The position numbers and the translations under genes are program-made. Shown one piece after another: positions 60,475 to 64,000 of a DNA stretch of 64,000 nucleotides. Origin of the DNA: CAYUZU01 sp964448675. Its GTDB lineage: Bacteria; Planctomycetota; Phycisphaerae; UBA1845; Fen-1342. Location of the stretch: positions 156,538-220,537 of the forward strand of contig CAYUZU010000007.1 of assembly GCA_964448675.1 (NCBI GenBank), written 5' to 3'. The number at the start of each line of letters is the position of its first letter. Within the stretch, counting starts at the first letter, position 1. The notes beneath the pieces were generated by a model that made no database searches, was not told the DNA's origin, and saw nothing but the letters and a program-made list of their open reading frames with translations.

Positions 60475-61731
60475 CTAGCGCTCCTCAGGCCACAGGTTGC
60501 GCGGGACCGCATCGCGCGGCACGCCCTGGCTGATCTGCAGGGCCCGCACGTACGCGACGATCGCCCAGCGGTCCTCGACCGGGATCTGGTCGCCGTAGGG
60601 CGGCATCGAATTGTACCCGTCGCGTATGCTGCGATAGATGCGGCCGTGGGCGTATTCCACCACCCGCTCGTCGTGCAGCGAGGTCGGCACGACCCAGCCG
60701 GGGGTGGCGAGGTCGATCGCGCGTTGCGAGATGATCCCGTCACCCGCGCCGCCCAGGCCGTGACACGGGGCGCAGTAGATGTTGAAACCTTCCTGCCCGC
60801 GGCGGACGAAGTCGGCGTCGACCTCGATCATGTCCGGGTATGTTGCGGCGTGCTCACCGTGGACCATGCCGTCGTGCAGGTGCGGGTCCTGGGGCCAGTC
60901 GCCGCGAGCGATGGTACCCGCCACCTGGGGCCGCGACGCGCGTCCGTCGGCGAACAACGGGTGGGTCGCCTGGGCCTTGTAGCGTTCCTGGTTGTCCATG
61001 TCCTGGATGATGTGAATGCGCGGCTCGCGCGATTTCGACACGCGGGCCTTGGCCACAATCAGCGGCGGGAACAGCGCCAGGCAGACCAGCACGAGCCCCG
61101 TGATGACGAATACGCGGGGGAATTTCGCCGGCGTGTCGGGCTCGCGGATTTCCTCGACCGCCGTCCCGCCCAGCGACGACATGAACGCCCGCGTGGCGCT
61201 TTCGTCGAACTTGGCGTCGGCGGCGTCGATGGCGAGGAAGAAGCGGTCGGACGTTGCACGACGGAAACGGTCGGACGTGAACAGGGCGTTGTGGTGCAGC
61301 GGCAGGTTGTTCATAGCCAGCATGCCGATGACCGCCGCCAGCGCCGCTGCCAGCACGGTGGTCTCGAAAATGACGGGGATGTTGGCCGGCAGGCTGAACT
61401 CCGGCTTGCCGCTGACGACGTAGTTGTACCCCTGGACGAAGGTCGGCACCCAGTCGAACAGGTTGGCGCTGGTCGCGTTGGTCCACCACTGCAGCACCAG
61501 CCCGCCGATGCAGCCCAGCACGCCGAAAGCGAACACGAGCCACGGCAGGCGGGTCGGGCGAATGCCCATGGCCTGGTCAATGCCGTGGACCGGGAAGGGC
61601 GAGTGCGTGTCCCACTTGCGGTAGCCGGCGTCGCGGACCTGCTCGGCGGCGGTGATCAGCGCGCCGGGCGAGTCCAGCTCGAGCAGCAGGGCCTTGAGGG
61701 TGCCGGGTTGTTGTGGCGCGTCTTCAATCAT
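60475..61731 (-). CDS. ActD-ActE fusion (DUF3341 plus cytochrome c)
   Basis: In this 418-residue protein, residues 1-175 are ActD (DUF3341) with two spans at about 62-81 and 116-138. A third span at about 207-227 begins the ActE part, followed by QDMDNQERYKAQATHPLFADG, a block typical of ActE, and the heme site C320-A-P-C323-H324. YNSMPPYGDQI near the C-terminus provides the distal Met. Usually ActD and ActE are separate; here they are one chain, so the cytochrome is tethered to ActD. The start ATG at 61731 begins a normal ActD N-terminus. Confidence 0.9.
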   Translation of the reverse strand: MIEDAPQQPGTLKALLLELDSPGALITAAEQVRDAGYRKWDTHSPFPVHGIDQAMGIRPTRLPWLVFAFGVLGCIGGLVLQWWTNATSANLFDWVPTFVQGYNYVVSGKPEFSLPANIPVIFETTVLAAALAAVIGMLAMNNLPLHHNALFTSDRFRRATSDRFFLAIDAADAKFDESATRAFMSSLGGTAVEEIREPDTPAKFPRVFVITGLVLVCLALFPPLIVAKARVSKSREPRIHIIQDMDNQERYKAQATHPLFADGRASRPQVAGTIARGDWPQDPHLHDGMVHGEHAATYPDMIEVDADFVRRGQEGFNIYCAPCHGLGGAGDGIISQRAIDLATPGWVVPTSLHDERVVEYAHGRIYRSIRDGYNSMPPYGDQIPVEDRWAIVAYVRALQISQGVPRDAVPRNLWPEER

Positions 61732-61835
61732 CAGTCGTTATTCGCGGTCAGCCGCCAGCCGAATACGTGGTCCGATCTCGATTCTCAGTTCTCAGTAGCT
61801 TTCGCGTTCTCTATTCACGGATCATTGATCATCGT

Positions 61836-63320
61836 TCATTTCTCCGGCAGTCCGGTGCCGGTGCGTTCATCCGGGTCGAACTCGTCCGGGTTGTAATCGA
61901 ACGAGCGGGTCGGCGGCACGTGGTCGTGCGGATGGGCATGCGGGTCGGCATGCGGCATCACGGTCTTGACCTCGGCCATGGCCACCATCGGCAGATAGCG
62001 GCAGAACAGCAGGAACATCGTGAAGAACAGCCCGAAGCTGCCCGCGAGGGTCAATAGGTCGATCGCGGTCGGGCGGTAGTAATCCCAGCTCGACGGCAGG
62101 AAGTCCTGCGATAGCGAGGTGATCACGATCACGTAGCGCTCAAACCACATGCCGACATTCACCGCCATCACGACGCAGAACATGATCACCAGGTTGGTGC
62201 GGCACTTCTTGAACCAGAAGAGCTGCGGCGCGAGCACGTTGCAGGTGATCATCGTCCAGTACGCCCAGGCATACGGCCCCAGGGCCCGGGCCTTGAAGAT
62301 GAAGCTCTCGTAGGGATTGCCGCTGTACCAGGCGGTGAAGAACTCCATCATGTAGGCATAGCCGACGATCGTGCCCGTCAGCAGGATGATCTTGTTGCAG
62401 TTTTCCAGGTGCCGCAGCGTGATGATGTTCTTGAGGCCGAAGAGCTGCCGCGCGGGAATCGCCAGCGTGACCACCATGGCGAAGCCGCCGAAGATGGCCC
62501 CCGCCACGAAGTAGGGCGGGAAGATGGTGGTGTGCCAGCCGGGCAGTTGCGACACGGCGAAGTCGAAGCTGACCACGGAGTGGACGCTGAGCACCAGGGG
62601 CGTCGCCAAGGCCGCCAGCAGGAGGTAGGCGCGTTCGAAGCGGTGCCAGTGGCGCGACGACCCGGTCCAGCCCAAGGCGAAGATGCCGTAGATGACGCGT
62701 TTAACCTTGCTCTTGGCGCGGTCGCGGAACGTGGCCAGGTCCGGGATCATGCCGGTGTACCAGAAGAGCAGCGACACCGTGGCATAGGTGCTGACTGCAA
62801 AGACGTCCCACAGCAGCGGGCTGCGGAACTGCGGCCACATCGCCATCTGGTTCGGGATCGGCGCCATCCAGTACGTGACCCAGATGCGGCCGACGTGAAT
62901 GCCGGGGAAGATGCCGGCGCACATGACGGCGAAGATCGTCATGGCCTCGGCGAAGCGGTTGATGCTGGTGCGCCAGCGCTGGCGGAACAGAAACAGGATG
63001 GCGGAGATCAGCGTCCCGGCGTGGCCGATACCGACCCAGAAGACGAAGTTGATGATTGCGAAGCCCCAGCCGGCGGGGTTGTTCACGCCCCACACGCCAA
63101 CGCCGTTGAACAGCAGATAGCCGATCGTCGCGCCGAGCAGGCCGAGCAGGCCGAGCGAGATCGCGAAGGCGATGTACCAGGCCCGGGGGGGCTTGGGAGC
63201 CTCCCAGGGGCCACAAGCCACGTCCGTGAGCGAGGTGAAGTCGTGCCCGCCGGTGATCAGCGGGGCGCGCTCGCCCGGTCGCTCACGGGTGTTGTCGATC
63301 TCTCCTGCGATACTCGCCAT
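61836..63320 (-). CDS. actC: Alternative complex III subunit ActC (NrfD family)
   Basis: The 494-residue protein has ten spans of the NrfD type. FVFWVGIGHAGTLISAILFLF contains the conserved His and the HAGTLISA block; HSVVSFDFAVSQLPGWHTTIF, PPYFVAGAIFGGFAMVVTL and MFERYVIVITSLSQDFLP are the ActC hallmarks. It binds quinol on the periplasmic side together with the ActB iron-sulfur chain. The start is ATG at 63320; 179 bases separate it from actB. Confidence 0.93.
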   Translation of the reverse strand: MASIAGEIDNTRERPGERAPLITGGHDFTSLTDVACGPWEAPKPPRAWYIAFAISLGLLGLLGATIGYLLFNGVGVWGVNNPAGWGFAIINFVFWVGIGHAGTLISAILFLFRQRWRTSINRFAEAMTIFAVMCAGIFPGIHVGRIWVTYWMAPIPNQMAMWPQFRSPLLWDVFAVSTYATVSLLFWYTGMIPDLATFRDRAKSKVKRVIYGIFALGWTGSSRHWHRFERAYLLLAALATPLVLSVHSVVSFDFAVSQLPGWHTTIFPPYFVAGAIFGGFAMVVTLAIPARQLFGLKNIITLRHLENCNKIILLTGTIVGYAYMMEFFTAWYSGNPYESFIFKARALGPYAWAYWTMITCNVLAPQLFWFKKCRTNLVIMFCVVMAVNVGMWFERYVIVITSLSQDFLPSSWDYYRPTAIDLLTLAGSFGLFFTMFLLFCRYLPMVAMAEVKTVMPHADPHAHPHDHVPPTRSFDYNPDEFDPDERTGTGLPEK

Positions 63321-63446
63321 CAGCCTTCCACTGCTTCCGTAACCCGAGCGCGATAGGGCGGCAGGGGAACCGGGTAACAACGTAACGAGGGGACAACGCG
63401 CAACCCGTCCGGCTCATGGCGGGTCCCGCGCGGTGCCATTGCCTTG

Positions 63447-63484
63447 TCACCTATCACCTTATCACCTTTTACCTGCTCACCTGC
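63447..63484. repeat. Short imperfect tandem repeat upstream of actC
   Basis: TCACCTA, TCACCTT, ATCACCTTTT, ACCTGC and TCACCTGC follow each other. The tract is AT-richer than its surroundings and lies between actB and actC, with actC starting 127 bases away on the minus strand. It might bind a regulator or be a low-complexity remnant. Confidence 0.4.
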
Positions 63485-63499
63485 TTGCGCAGCACCTTG

Positions 63500-64000
<501 letters not shown>

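Overview
The window is a 64 kb, GC-rich, densely coded segment of a bacterial chromosome, most consistent with a member of the Planctomycetota (possibly a Phycisphaerae-like lineage). The supporting signs are a PEP-CTERM secreted protein with a matching exopolysaccharide locus, a DUF1844 protein, a long membrane pyrophosphatase, an alternative complex III joined to an A2-type cytochrome oxidase, and dispersed palindromic intergenic repeats. The affiliation is an inference from gene content. I found no rRNA, tRNA or CRISPR array.

Layout. 1-7002: housekeeping genes, namely DUF1844, an Lgt with an unusual insertion, panC, a secreted gamma-glutamyltransferase, a small exported peptide, and a sugar-kinase/GalU fusion. 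7104-19530: a 12.4 kb, ten-gene, single-strand cassette with many stop/start overlaps. Read in transcription order, it encodes two zinc-ribbon membrane proteins, a GYF/zinc-ribbon membrane protein, a TRAFAC-like GTPase with its own zinc ribbons, a GAP1-like GTPase-associated protein with a membrane span, a 990-residue bitopic helical protein, a small GYF protein, a MotA/TolQ/ExbB channel and two different ExbD-like stator proteins. I think this is the least-described and most interesting system here: a GTPase-controlled, ion-driven envelope machine. 19819-26097: a PEP-CTERM protein, an orphan membrane sensor, CoaB, RarD, an archaeal/eukaryotic-type PheS and a small coiled-coil protein. 26251-32557 (minus strand): RsfS, membrane pyrophosphatase, S21, a stand-alone Clp N-domain protein, two small membrane proteins and YggS.

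32643-38617 (plus strand): a CdaA-YbbR fusion whose cyclase motifs are altered, an RluA pseudouridine synthase and a giant coiled-coil membrane protein. 38635-45514 (minus strand): nadC, a GapN-like dehydrogenase, a 2-hydroxyacid dehydrogenase, a BtpA protein, an orphan polysaccharide ABC permease and an ExeA-like ATPase. The ATPase is divergent from 45757-52920, an exopolysaccharide locus of the PEP-CTERM/XrtA type (Wza-like, Wzz-like, tyrosine autokinase, FemAB-like, two glycosyltransferases). 52999-64000 (minus strand): a respiratory operon for alternative complex III (ActB, C, fused DE, F) feeding a caa3-type oxidase (Sco1, CtaC with a cytochrome c domain, CtaD, two subunit III proteins, subunit IV). 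It runs off the right edge inside actB.

Functional links. The ACIII-caa3 chain builds ion-motive force, which the membrane pyrophosphatase can also generate. The ExbB/ExbD-like part of the cassette would consume it. The EPS locus and the PEP-CTERM protein point to an exosortase-sorted extracellular matrix, although the exosortase gene lies outside the window.
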